A stretch of DNA of 64,000 nt, from NCBI GenBank assembly GCA_050258555.1, contig JBLMZA010000098.1, positions 11,115 through 75,114 on the forward strand. Reading direction: 5' to 3'. Positions 34,286-43,427 of the stretch are shown here, piece by piece. How positions within the stretch are numbered: the stretch's first letter is position 1; every line of letters starts with the position of its first letter. Source of the DNA: CAISDA01 sp050258555 (GTDB lineage: Bacteria; Bacteroidota; Ignavibacteria; UBA10030; UBA8401). The position numbers and the translations under genes are program-made. The notes under the pieces were generated by a model. It was not told the DNA's origin and made no database searches. It saw only the letters and a program-made list of their open reading frames with translations.

Positions 34286-36094
34286 TCACCTCAATTCCAC
34301 CGCTTCCGCTTCTTCCTCATTCGCGACAATGCCCCGCTCCACATATTCCGTATGCAACAGGCTGTGCGAGACCGGCCCCAGGGGCTGCTTCAGGAATTCG
34401 TCATAGAGCGATTTGATGTGCGGATTCTCATGCGACTTCCTGAGCGGCTTTGACGCATCTTCCCTGTAAATCGATTCGGCGCGGCGCTTCCTGATGTCCA
34501 TCGTGGTCGGAATGGGCTGGCCTCCGCCGCCGAGGCATCCGCCGGGACACGTCATGAGTTCGATGAACGCGTAGGGCGATGTGCCGCGTTCGATCTCTTC
34601 CAGAATCTTCCGTGCATTTTTGAGTGTATGCGCCACGGCGACTTTCACCGTCGTGCCGTTCATGTCGACGGATGCCTCACGGATGCCTTCCATGCCGCGC
34701 ACGGCCGTGAAGTTGATGTCCTCGAGCGTGCGGCCTGTCACCACTTCATAGGCCGTGCGCAGCGCCGCTTCCATCACGCCGCCTGTGGCGCCGAATATGA
34801 CCGCAGCGCCGGTCGATTCTCCCAGAGGATGATCGAACTCTTCGGGCGCCAGGCTTGAGAAGCGCATGCCGGTTTCCCTGAACATCCGGGCAAGCTCCCG
34901 CGTGGTGAGCACATGGTCGACGTCATAGAATGCGTCGTCATCGGACCATGCGCGCTTGTCCTTCCAGTACTCGAAGGCGCTCGTCATCTCCGGACGCCGG
35001 GCCTCGAACTTCTTGGCCGTGCAGGGCATCACCGAAACGACCACCATCTTTCTCGGATCGATCCCGAGCTTCGCGGCGTAATAGGTTTTCGCCACCGCGC
35101 CGAACATCTGCTGCGGCGACTTGCATGTCGAGAGGTGCCCGAGCGATTTCGGGAAGAAATGCTCCGCGAACTTGATCCATCCCGGCGAGCACGAGGTGAT
35201 CATCGGCAGCACGCCCTTGTGCGTGATGCGCCGGATGAGCTCATGCCCTTCCTCCATGATCGTGAGATCGGCCGCAAACTGCGTATCGAACACCTTGGCG
35301 AAGCCGAGCTTCCTGAGCGCCGCCACCATCTGTCCGGTCACGAGGCTGCCGGGCTCCATGCCCATGGCCTCGCCGATCCCGACGCGGATGGCCGGAGCGG
35401 TCTGCACGACGACGACCTTGTCGGGATTGGCCAGCGCTTCGAAGACCGGCTCGGTCTCGTCGCGCTCGACGATGGCGCCCGTGGGACAGACCAGCGCGCA
35501 CTGTCCGCAGTTGGTGCAGGCGACGTTGCCCAGGCCGCGTTCCATGTATGTCGAGATCTTGCTTTTGATGCCGCGCCCCGAAAAATCGATCGCCGAGACG
35601 GACTGCACCGTCGAGCAGACGGCGACGCAGCGTCCGCACAGGACGCATTTGTTCGGATCGCGCGTGAGCGAGGGACTCGTCATATCCCACTCCATTATCT
35701 TTTTCGTCCGCACGAAGCGCTCATCCTTCACGCCGAGCGCGGAGGCCAGCGTCTGCAGCTCGCAGTTCTGATTCCTGAGGCACGAGAGGCAGTCCTTGGG
35801 ATGATTGGCCAGAAGCAGTTCGACATTCGTCTTTCTGGCGTCGCGAAGCCGCGCCGAATGGGTGACGATTTCCATCTTGTCATAGACGCAGGTGATGCAG
35901 GCGCGCATGAGCGAGCGCGCGCCCTTGACTTCCACGAGGCAGACGCCGCACGAGGCGTTCTTCGAGACATCCTCGAGGAAGCACAGCGTGGGAATCTGTA
36001 TGCCGGCGCGCCGGCAGGCGTCGAGGATTGTGATGCTCTGCGGAACCTGATACTCACTGCCGTTGATCTTGATTGTCACAGTAATGGTGTCCAT
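34286..36094 (-). CDS. hydA: [FeFe] hydrogenase catalytic subunit HydA (trimeric/NADH-linked type)
   Basis: 602 residues, the H2-activating subunit of a soluble multimeric hydrogenase. Domains: NuoG-like [2Fe-2S] (C38, C49, C52, C66), His-Cys3 [4Fe-4S] (H98, C102, C105, C111), two ferredoxin [4Fe-4S] sites (C150-C160 and C193-C203), and the H-cluster domain. Loop L2 reads MPCTAKKFE (C358) and L3 reads ELMTCPGGCLGGGGQP (C516, C520). L1 is TSCSPGW (300-306) rather than the textbook TSCCPxW. The short C-terminal small-subunit segment is fused. It is the third gene of a hydCBA operon; no HydEFG maturases are in the window. Confidence 0.93.
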   Translation of the reverse strand: MDTITVTIKINGSEYQVPQSITILDACRRAGIQIPTLCFLEDVSKNASCGVCLVEVKGARSLMRACITCVYDKMEIVTHSARLRDARKTNVELLLANHPKDCLSCLRNQNCELQTLASALGVKDERFVRTKKIMEWDMTSPSLTRDPNKCVLCGRCVAVCSTVQSVSAIDFSGRGIKSKISTYMERGLGNVACTNCGQCALVCPTGAIVERDETEPVFEALANPDKVVVVQTAPAIRVGIGEAMGMEPGSLVTGQMVAALRKLGFAKVFDTQFAADLTIMEEGHELIRRITHKGVLPMITSCSPGWIKFAEHFFPKSLGHLSTCKSPQQMFGAVAKTYYAAKLGIDPRKMVVVSVMPCTAKKFEARRPEMTSAFEYWKDKRAWSDDDAFYDVDHVLTTRELARMFRETGMRFSSLAPEEFDHPLGESTGAAVIFGATGGVMEAALRTAYEVVTGRTLEDINFTAVRGMEGIREASVDMNGTTVKVAVAHTLKNARKILEEIERGTSPYAFIELMTCPGGCLGGGGQPIPTTMDIRKRRAESIYREDASKPLRKSHENPHIKSLYDEFLKQPLGPVSHSLLHTEYVERGIVANEEEAEAVELR

Positions 36095-36127
36095 TGAATG
36101 CTCTCCCTTGGTATGTCGGATCGGGTG

Positions 36128-39100
36128 TTATTCGACGCATTTGACATCGCAGCGCAGGCAGCGCACGGCCTCCTGCAGCGCTTCCTCGCCGGTATAACCG
36201 GAGAGGACCTCCTGGAAGCTCGAGATCCGTTCCTTGACCGGAATCTTTTTCGGCTCGACTTTCTTTGCCGCTTCGGGTTCGGTGATGATCTCGTTGGCGT
36301 ACATGAAATCCCTGAAGAGATAATGGAACCGTTTCTCCCTCATGAGATCGAAGTCGATCGATTCGGCGGCCATGCGCGCGATTCCCATCGCTTCGGAAAC
36401 CGTGGCGGGACCGGTGACCGCATCGCCTCCGGCGTACACTTTCGCAGCCGATGTGCGGTAATTGGGCTGGTGCACGCGGATTGTCCCGTTCTTGCGCAGC
36501 TCGATGCCGGATTCCTTTGCCGGTTCAAAATCGACCTTCTCGCCGATGGCCACGATCACCGTCTGGCATTCGATCACGCTCGCCTCGCCCGTATCGACGG
36601 GCCTTTTTCTTCCGGCCGTGTCGAATCCGTCGAAGCGCATCTTGTGGATCTCGAGCCCGCGGACCTTTCCTTTCGCATCGCCGAGGATGCGGCTGGGCGA
36701 GGAAAGGAACAGGAACTTGATCATCTCATCGGTCGCATCCATGATCTCATGCGCATTGGCGGGCATTTCATCCTTGTCGCGCCTGTAGACGATCGTCACA
36801 TCGCATCCGAGCCTGAGACAGCTGCGCGCGGCGTCGATCGCCACATTGCCCGCGCCCACCACGACGACTTTTTTCCCGAGCTTCAGACGCCGGCCCATGG
36901 CGAACTCTTCCAGGAATTCGTAGCCCTGCAGCACGCCTTCCAGATGCCGCCCCTCGATTTCGAGCTCGATATCCTTCTGCGCGCCCACGGCGATGAAGAC
37001 CGCATCGTTCTTTTTCTGCAGCATGGGAAGCGAGAAATCCTTCCCGATGCGCGTGTTGAAGACGAAGCGCACACCGAGCTTTCGGAAGAGCTCGAGCTCC
37101 TTGTTGAGGATGTCCTTCGGAAGCCGGTAGGCGGGGATGCCGTACTGAAGAATGCCGCCGGCCTTGGCGTGATTGTCATAGACCGTCACGTCATGCCCGA
37201 GCCTCACCAGATAAAATGCGGCGGTGAGACCGGCGGGACCGGCGCCGATGATGGCGACCTTCTTTCCCGTGGGAGAGAGCTTTTCCTTCACGAGCCGCTG
37301 ATAGATGTCCTTTTCCTTGCCCATCTTGTACATCGTATCGGCCAGATAGCGGTGGATCTCGCCCTGGTTGAGCGGCTCATCGACCATCTCGCGCCGGCAG
37401 CGCATCTGGCAGTGGAAGTAGCAGATGCGCCCGACTGTGCCGGGCAGCGGATTGTCGCGCAGCGTGAGCTCGAAGGCTTCCTCGATCCGCCCTTCCTTCA
37501 GCAGCTGCAGATAGCCCGGAATATTCATGTGGAGCGGACAGCTGTTTTCGCACAGCGCCATGAAGAGATTCTCGCACACGCCGGCTCTGCAGCGCTTCTG
37601 CGCGATGTGCCGCTCGTACTCGTCGCGGAAGTAGCGGAGCGTCGTCAAGACCGGATTGGCGCTCGTCTGTCCGAGTCCGCACAAGGATGCATCTCGCACG
37701 ACATAGGCCAGGCGCTCGAGCGTGGCCAGATCCTCGTCTGTGCCGTCGCCCGCGGTGATCTTGTTCAGGATGGCCAGCATCTGCGACAGGCCTTCGCGGC
37801 AGGGCGTACACTTGCCGCACGATTCCTGCGCGGTGACTTCGACGAAGTAGCGCGCCACATCGACCATGCAATTGTCCTGGTCCATCACCACCATGCCGCC
37901 CGATCCCATGATCGTGCCGAGCTTCGTGAGGCTCTCGTAATCGACCGGCGTGTTGAAATGGTCGACCGGGATGCATCCGCCCGAGGGACCGCCGGTCTGC
38001 ACGGCGCGGATTTTTTTCTTCGTGCCGGTGCCTTCGCCCATCTGATAGATGATGCTCTCGAGCGTCGTTCCCAGGGGCAGCTCGACCAGTCCCGTGTTTT
38101 TGATCTTGCCCACGAGCGAGAAGACCTTCGTGCCGGTGGATTGCTGCGTGCCGAACTTCGCGAATTCATCGCCTCCCAACAGCACGATCACCGGCACATT
38201 GAACCAGGTTTCGACATTGTTGATATTGGTCGGCTTTCCCCACAAGCCTTTCTGGGCCGGGTAGGGGGGACGCGGAATCGGCCGGCCGGCCCTGCCTTCG
38301 ATCGAGGCGATGAGCGCCGTCTCTTCGCCGCAGACGAACGCTCCGGCGCCTTCGACGCAGGAGAGCGTAAATGAGAATGAGGATCCGAAGATGGCGTCGC
38401 CGGTCAGTCCGAGCTCCTTCGCATCCGAGAGCGCGCGCTCGAAGCGCTTCACCGCCAGCGGATACTCTGCGCGCACATACATCACTCCTTCGTTGGCTCC
38501 CATCACATAGGCGCCGATGAGCATGCCTTCCAGCAGCGCATGCGGATCGCTTTCGATCTCGTTGCGGTTCATATACGCGCCCGGATCGCCTTCATCGGCG
38601 TTGCAGATGATGTACTTCTTGTCGGTCTCGACCTTCTTCATCATCTCCCATTTGATCGCCGTCGGGAATCCCGCCCCGCCTCTGCCCCTGAGCTTTGCAT
38701 GCCGGATTTCTTCGAGCACCGAATCGGGCGTCATCTGCGTGAGCGCCTTCTCGAGCGCCCGATAACCGCCCACGGCGATGTATTCCTGTATATCCTCGGG
38801 ATTGATGAGCCCCGCATGGCGCAAGACGATCTTCTTCTGTCCCTTGAAGAAGGGGATTTCATTCCATGAAGGCACGCCGGGAAGCCCCTTGCCGAACTCG
38901 ATCGTGACGGGGAAGAAGTTCCACTTCTCGATCTTGCAGAGCGCCTTCTTGACCGGCATGATGCCGCGCCGGAGATTCTCGATGATCGAGGGCGCGTCTT
39001 TCGGCGTTACGCGGTGCAGGATCACCAGCGGCATGCCGGGGATGTAGCAGTTGACCGTGACTTCCTCGGCGCAGAAGCCGAAGCAGCCGGTGATGGAAAG

Positions 39101-39277
39101 CTGGACCTTCGCCTTTTTTTCGGCGATCGATGTTTTCAGGCTCTCATAGACTTCTTTCGCTCCGTTGCCGATGCCGCAGGTGCCCATGCCGACCGAGACC
39201 TTCGGGGTATCGGGCAGGATTTTTTTCATGCCTTTGAGGCGCAGCGTCTCCATTGCGGCAGCATCAATGCGTATCAT
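36128..39277 (-). CDS. hydB: HydB-type NuoF-like subunit fused to a glutamate-synthase-small-subunit-like NADPH/FAD module
   Basis: 1049 residues in one frame. Residues 1-115 are a thioredoxin-like [2Fe-2S] domain (C34, C65, C69). Residues 130-545 are the NuoF flavoprotein with GRGGAGFPT (198-206) for FMN/NADH and its [4Fe-4S] site (C487, C490, C493, C533). Residues 560-1049 are GltD-like: cysteines C563, C568, C576, C580, C619, C623 and C627, FAD loop GAGPAG (678-683), NADP loop GAGNVA (808-813) with VYRRDKDEMPA, and FAD-contact GGDAVTG. The C-terminus has three more cysteines. The fusion would let one subunit meet NAD(H) and NADP(H), as in electron-bifurcating enzymes. It overlaps hydC by 14 bases. 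Confidence 0.9.
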   Translation of the reverse strand: MIRIDAAAMETLRLKGMKKILPDTPKVSVGMGTCGIGNGAKEVYESLKTSIAEKKAKVQLSITGCFGFCAEEVTVNCYIPGMPLVILHRVTPKDAPSIIENLRRGIMPVKKALCKIEKWNFFPVTIEFGKGLPGVPSWNEIPFFKGQKKIVLRHAGLINPEDIQEYIAVGGYRALEKALTQMTPDSVLEEIRHAKLRGRGGAGFPTAIKWEMMKKVETDKKYIICNADEGDPGAYMNRNEIESDPHALLEGMLIGAYVMGANEGVMYVRAEYPLAVKRFERALSDAKELGLTGDAIFGSSFSFTLSCVEGAGAFVCGEETALIASIEGRAGRPIPRPPYPAQKGLWGKPTNINNVETWFNVPVIVLLGGDEFAKFGTQQSTGTKVFSLVGKIKNTGLVELPLGTTLESIIYQMGEGTGTKKKIRAVQTGGPSGGCIPVDHFNTPVDYESLTKLGTIMGSGGMVVMDQDNCMVDVARYFVEVTAQESCGKCTPCREGLSQMLAILNKITAGDGTDEDLATLERLAYVVRDASLCGLGQTSANPVLTTLRYFRDEYERHIAQKRCRAGVCENLFMALCENSCPLHMNIPGYLQLLKEGRIEEAFELTLRDNPLPGTVGRICYFHCQMRCRREMVDEPLNQGEIHRYLADTMYKMGKEKDIYQRLVKEKLSPTGKKVAIIGAGPAGLTAAFYLVRLGHDVTVYDNHAKAGGILQYGIPAYRLPKDILNKELELFRKLGVRFVFNTRIGKDFSLPMLQKKNDAVFIAVGAQKDIELEIEGRHLEGVLQGYEFLEEFAMGRRLKLGKKVVVVGAGNVAIDAARSCLRLGCDVTIVYRRDKDEMPANAHEIMDATDEMIKFLFLSSPSRILGDAKGKVRGLEIHKMRFDGFDTAGRKRPVDTGEASVIECQTVIVAIGEKVDFEPAKESGIELRKNGTIRVHQPNYRTSAAKVYAGGDAVTGPATVSEAMGIARMAAESIDFDLMREKRFHYLFRDFMYANEIITEPEAAKKVEPKKIPVKERISSFQEVLSGYTGEEALQEAVRCLRCDVKCVE

Positions 39278-39794
39278 GATTGGCTCCCTTCTTCGACACT
39301 TTGCCGATCAGTTTCTGCAGCTTCGCTGTCGTCATGTTCGAATAGATGATCTCGTCGACTGCAATAACGGGCGCAAGCGCGCACTGCCCGAAGCAGGCGA
39401 CGGTCGAGACGGTGAACTTCCGGTCCGGCGTGGTGAAGAACGAGTCGCCTTCCTTGAGTGCCTTCTGGCATCCGAGCATGAGCCCGAGATCGTTCAGGAG
39501 CGAGCGCGATCCCTTGGTATGGCATGCCGTGCCGCGGCAGACGGTGATCGTATGGTCTCCCTGGGGAACGAGATTGAAGAAGGAATAAAAGGTGGCGACA
39601 CTGTAGAGCCGGGAAAGGGGAACGCCCGTTTTGCGGGCGACGTAGTTGAGCGCTTCTTCGGAGAGATAGTTGTGTTCGTTCAGAAGCTGCGTCTCCTCGA
39701 GGATTCCGAGGAGTTCGCCCTGGCGTCCTTTGTGTCTGGCAATGATCGCATCGATTGCCTGTGTTTCACGTGACATCTGTTGCGTTCGATCCAT
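39264..39794 (-). CDS. hydC: HydC-type NuoE-like [2Fe-2S] subunit
   Basis: 176 residues from ATG 39794 with AAGGAAC upstream. An N-terminal helical bundle is followed by a thioredoxin-like ferredoxin with C86, C91, C134 and C138 binding a [2Fe-2S] cluster. This is the small diaphorase-associated subunit that passes electrons between the NuoF-like flavin and HydA. It is the first gene of the operon. The open frame continues upstream to 39932, but that part is not family-like. A 282-base gap separates it from the divergent TonB receptor gene and must hold both promoters; I could not fix their exact boxes. Confidence 0.9.
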   Translation of the reverse strand: MDRTQQMSRETQAIDAIIARHKGRQGELLGILEETQLLNEHNYLSEEALNYVARKTGVPLSRLYSVATFYSFFNLVPQGDHTITVCRGTACHTKGSRSLLNDLGLMLGCQKALKEGDSFFTTPDRKFTVSTVACFGQCALAPVIAVDEIIYSNMTTAKLQKLIGKVSKKGANHDTH

Positions 39795-40076
39795 AACTGT
39801 TCCTTTTTTAATGAAGAGTGAAAAAGTCAGAATGGTGATCTGCGAACACGCTGTGCTGTGAGAGAGCAAGGTCTCGAAGACGGAGACGGGGGTACGCCGA
39901 CAATATACAGAACAAATGGATGAAAAGCACAACCCTGGAACGGAAAAAGTGCCGAAAATGATTCGTATTCGCCGATTTTCAGTTCCGATTGTCCGATTTC
40001 TCCATTACACTCCTGAAGCAGGCCGAAGCGTTTTTCCGTTGCTATCAAACCAATTTGTCTCTACATTCACAAGCAC

Positions 40077-42347
40077 ATGAACGACTTCCATGACATACGC
40101 CTGCCTGAAGCATGGCATCGATGTGCACTGTGGATGCTCTGCGCCGTTGCCGTCTCTTCTTCCGCTGTTGCACAGACATCATCGCTTTCAGGCACGATCA
40201 GGGACGGAAGAACGCACGAGCCGCTCGAATCGGCGGTCGTGACGCTTGAGGAAGCGCACATGCACAGCGCGACCGATCGGTTGGGCGTCTTCCGCTTTCT
40301 GCTGCCTTCTGCGATGCGCGTCACGCTCTCTGTGCAGCGCATCGGCTATGCGGTCTATGAATGCGTGATCGACGGGCAGGATCTCCGTGCTCCTTTAGCC
40401 ATCGAGCTCGAGCCGGCGCCCGTCCAATCCGATGCGGTCATCATCCGCAGCACGCCGCTTCACGGCGCATCAGGCCATGGCATCTTTCCTTCATCGGTGC
40501 GCACCGGCGAAGAGCTCGCTTCCCGAAGCCTCGTCGGCGCATCCGATGCGCTCGCCGAACTCCCGGGCATCAGCCTGGTGCGCGACGGCGCCTGGGAAAC
40601 GGCCGTCTCGATCCGCGGCATGAGCCGCTCGAATATCGTGATGATGGTCGATCGGACGCGCATCGAGACGGCGAATGATATCGCCGGCGCGCTCTCGCTC
40701 GTCGATCTGCAGGAAGTGGAACGCATCGAAGCCGTGCGCAGCCCCGGCTCCTCGCTTTGGGGATCGTCCGCGCTCGCCGCCGTCCACATGATGACGAAGC
40801 AGCCTTCCTTCAGCGATGAGTCCGAGTGGCATCTCCGGATCGATGAAGAGGCGGGAAGCGTGAACGGACTTCTCTCGCATCATGCGGCGCTTGAGCATTC
40901 TTCGCCGGTCTTCGGCATGCGCGCATCGGGAGGATACCGCAGTGCGGCGGATCTTGAAACGCCGGAGGGCGTGATGCCCGATTCGCGCTTCACGGATTTT
41001 CATCTCGGATGTTCTGCGGCGCTGAAGACCTATGGCGCGCAGACGCTTCTTGCGCGCTATCAGCGATCGCAGGCCGAAGATACCGGCATACCCGGCGGCG
41101 CGCCCATCGCATCCACCGCCGGCGCGCGCTACACGCTTGCACGGCGCGAGCTGGCTTCGCTCGAATATGCCATGCCCGATGTGTCGCGCATGATTGAAAG
41201 TTTCTCCGTGCGGTGCGCCTCGCAGCACATCGCCCGGAATGTGGAGATCCGGCAGACGCCCTCGCTCACGCTCACGCCGCATGTCGTGCATCGCATGATG
41301 AGCGCGCAGATGGAGTCGCGCATCCGTATGGCTTCCGATCTTTCATTCACCACCGGCGTCGATTTCTGGAAGCGCAGGCTCGACAGCCGCCGTGAGCGCG
41401 TCAACCGCGCAACCGGCGAAACGATCAGCGAGCGGCCTCTTCCGCTTTCGTCATTCCTTGACGGAGGCGTCTTCCTTCATTCGGTCTGGACGGCCGTTCC
41501 GGAGCGGCTCACGCTTGAGTTCGGCGCGCGTCACGACTGGATACGCGTCACGAGCGATCAGCCCGTGAAGGCAGACAACCGCTCGTGGAGCGCAAGCGCC
41601 GGCGCCGCGCTCGATCTGCTTCCGGGTATCGAATGCTCGGTCCTTCTCTCGGCCGCATTCCGTTCGCCCTCGCTCGAGGAACGATTCCAGTATCTGGATC
41701 TCGGCTCGTTCATCCGCCTCGGAGATCCGGCACTGAAGCCTGAGCAGAGCCGCGCGATCGATCTCGGCATCCAGGTCCGGAGCGGCCATAGAGGCCGGCT
41801 GCGCATCGATTATTTCCATCATGCGATGACCGATCTCGTTGCGGATGTACCGGGCACGGTTGAAGGACGCCCCGCATTCATCAAGTCGAATATCGGCCGG
41901 GCGATCATCACGGGATTCGATTGCGCGGCCGGTTTTGCACTCTCGGAGCATGCGGGAATGCACGGCACGCTTTCCTATGTCTACGGGGAGGATACGCGCA
42001 TGCACGCCGCGCTGCCGCAGATCGCTCCGCTTTCCGGCACAATCGGCATGGATGCGGCGCATGCCTCGCTCGGAACGGCATCCGTCGATCTTTCCTATGC
42101 CCTGATGCAGCACCGCACGGCGCCGGGCGAAATGACGACGCCGGGATTTGCCGTCGTCAGCCTCTCCGGAACCAGCCTGCCCCTCCGACTTCCGCTCGGC
42201 TCGGATCGCTCGATGGAAGTGACGGTGAGGGCCGGAATCGTCAATCTCTTCAATGCCTCATACCGGCTCCATCTGAGTACGCTCAGAGGATTGGTGAAGA
42301 GCGAACCCGGAAGAAACGTCTATGGCTCTCTCTCCTTCGTGCTCTGA
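40077..42347 (+). CDS. TonB-dependent outer-membrane receptor
   Basis: 756 residues. A signal peptide (about 1-33) is followed by a CarboxypepD-regulatory-like domain (35-120, SLSGTIRDGRTHEPLESAVV). A plug domain (about 140-260) follows with VSIRGMSRSNIVMMVDRTRIE, and then a barrel ending in NLFNASYRLHLST and a final GSLSFVL strand. It imports an unknown ligand driven by TonB-ExbBD. No metabolic genes flank it that would identify the ligand. It is divergent from the hydrogenase operon. Confidence 0.88.
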   Translation: MNDFHDIRLPEAWHRCALWMLCAVAVSSSAVAQTSSLSGTIRDGRTHEPLESAVVTLEEAHMHSATDRLGVFRFLLPSAMRVTLSVQRIGYAVYECVIDGQDLRAPLAIELEPAPVQSDAVIIRSTPLHGASGHGIFPSSVRTGEELASRSLVGASDALAELPGISLVRDGAWETAVSIRGMSRSNIVMMVDRTRIETANDIAGALSLVDLQEVERIEAVRSPGSSLWGSSALAAVHMMTKQPSFSDESEWHLRIDEEAGSVNGLLSHHAALEHSSPVFGMRASGGYRSAADLETPEGVMPDSRFTDFHLGCSAALKTYGAQTLLARYQRSQAEDTGIPGGAPIASTAGARYTLARRELASLEYAMPDVSRMIESFSVRCASQHIARNVEIRQTPSLTLTPHVVHRMMSAQMESRIRMASDLSFTTGVDFWKRRLDSRRERVNRATGETISERPLPLSSFLDGGVFLHSVWTAVPERLTLEFGARHDWIRVTSDQPVKADNRSWSASAGAALDLLPGIECSVLLSAAFRSPSLEERFQYLDLGSFIRLGDPALKPEQSRAIDLGIQVRSGHRGRLRIDYFHHAMTDLVADVPGTVEGRPAFIKSNIGRAIITGFDCAAGFALSEHAGMHGTLSYVYGEDTRMHAALPQIAPLSGTIGMDAAHASLGTASVDLSYALMQHRTAPGEMTTPGFAVVSLSGTSLPLRLPLGSDRSMEVTVRAGIVNLFNASYRLHLSTLRGLVKSEPGRNVYGSLSFVL

Positions 42348-42370
42348 TCAATGAAAGGCACCGTTCATTT

Positions 42371-43222
42371 ATGATGTGGCTTCTGCTTTCAGCATGCTCT
42401 GCGCTCTGTTCGGCCGCGGCGGCGGTGATACAAAAGAAAGTGCTCTTTGCCATCGACGCGCTCGCATTTTCATTCCTCGTTTCGCTCGGCGTGCTCGTGC
42501 TGTCGCTGCCGGCGCCGGTGCTCTCGGAAGGAGAATTCTTTGCGGTCCCGCAGACGGTGCTGCTTGTCATTGCCGGCAAAAGTGTGCTCGGGGCCGCGGC
42601 ATTTCTCTGCGTGATGCATGCACTGGAGAAGAATCCGATCAGCACGGCGCTGCCGCTACTGGGACTGACGCCGGCCGCAGCCGCTGCGCTTTCGGTGCCG
42701 GTCTTCGGCGAATCGCTCTCGATCCAGGAATACGCGGCGCTCGCATTGATGACCGCCGGCATCTATCTGATCGAGCGCAGGCCGGGAGCCCCGCGCTCTG
42801 CGCGTGTACCGATCGCGGCGGCGCTTCTGCTTTTTGCCCTGTCATCGGTCGCCGACAAGCTTCTGGTGTCATCGATGCGGATCGATCCATGGACGGTTCT
42901 GTTCTATCAGCACGGCATCTATGCCGCAGTCTTCGGCATGATCATGCTCATGAGAGGCCGCACCGTTTCGCGGTCTCTGCTGTTTTCCGGCCTTCCATTG
43001 ATTGCCGCGGCGGCCGTCCTCACCATTCTCTACCGGTTCGCGCAGCTTGAAGCCACCAAGGATGCGCCTGTGGCGCTGGTGCTGGCCGTCAAGCGCATGT
43101 CGATTGTCGCAGCCTCGGCCTATGGCGGCCGGCTCTTCCGCGATGAACACCTCGGCATGAAGCTCGCCGGGGGCGCCCTGATCGTGGCCGCAGGATTTCT
43201 GATCCTCCGCTACGGCATCTGA
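42371..43222 (+). CDS. EamA (DMT) family transporter
   Basis: 283 residues from ATG 42371 (42374 also possible) with ten hydrophobic helices in two EamA repeats of five. The end of repeat one (EYAALALMTAGIYLIERR) and the end of repeat two (MKLAGGALIVAAGFLILRYG) show the family pattern. It is a likely metabolite or amino acid exporter of the inner membrane. It follows the TonB receptor by 23 bases and may be in its operon. The open frame back to 41921 overlaps the receptor in another frame and is not coding. Confidence 0.8.
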   Translation: MMWLLLSACSALCSAAAAVIQKKVLFAIDALAFSFLVSLGVLVLSLPAPVLSEGEFFAVPQTVLLVIAGKSVLGAAAFLCVMHALEKNPISTALPLLGLTPAAAAALSVPVFGESLSIQEYAALALMTAGIYLIERRPGAPRSARVPIAAALLLFALSSVADKLLVSSMRIDPWTVLFYQHGIYAAVFGMIMLMRGRTVSRSLLFSGLPLIAAAAVLTILYRFAQLEATKDAPVALVLAVKRMSIVAASAYGGRLFRDEHLGMKLAGGALIVAAGFLILRYGI

Positions 43223-43285
43223 TCCGGAATCTGCGGCTCGGACGCACGGCATGGTCTGCCTCCGACAGGACGGAATAACCGGGGG

Positions 43286-43314
43286 TTGACAATTTCCTCT
43301 TTAATCGGTATATA
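43286..43314 (+). promoter_or_regulatory. Near-consensus sigma70-type promoter
   Basis: TTGACA (43286-43291) and TATATA (43309-43314) are exactly 17 bases apart. Transcription would begin near 43321 and lead into the hybrid kinase about 110 bases downstream. Confidence 0.7.
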
Positions 43315-43427
43315 CAATCAGGTTCTGCTCCACACAATTGCCGACATTGGTTCCGGGCGCCACCGCCCCTTTCATCGTCTATGCGACTGCTGTAATCACA
43401 AGCTGCTTCAGAGAATTCCGAGAGCCT

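Noticed and set aside
36098..38374. 758-residue plus-strand open frame opposite hydB
   Set aside because: Antisense shadow; the minus strand has well-conserved flavin and iron-sulfur motifs throughout.
34286..39794. Respiratory complex I subunits NuoE, NuoF and NuoG
   Set aside because: The NuoG-like protein has the H-cluster loops MPCTAKKFE and TCPGGC, and there are no membrane Nuo genes; this is a hydrogenase.
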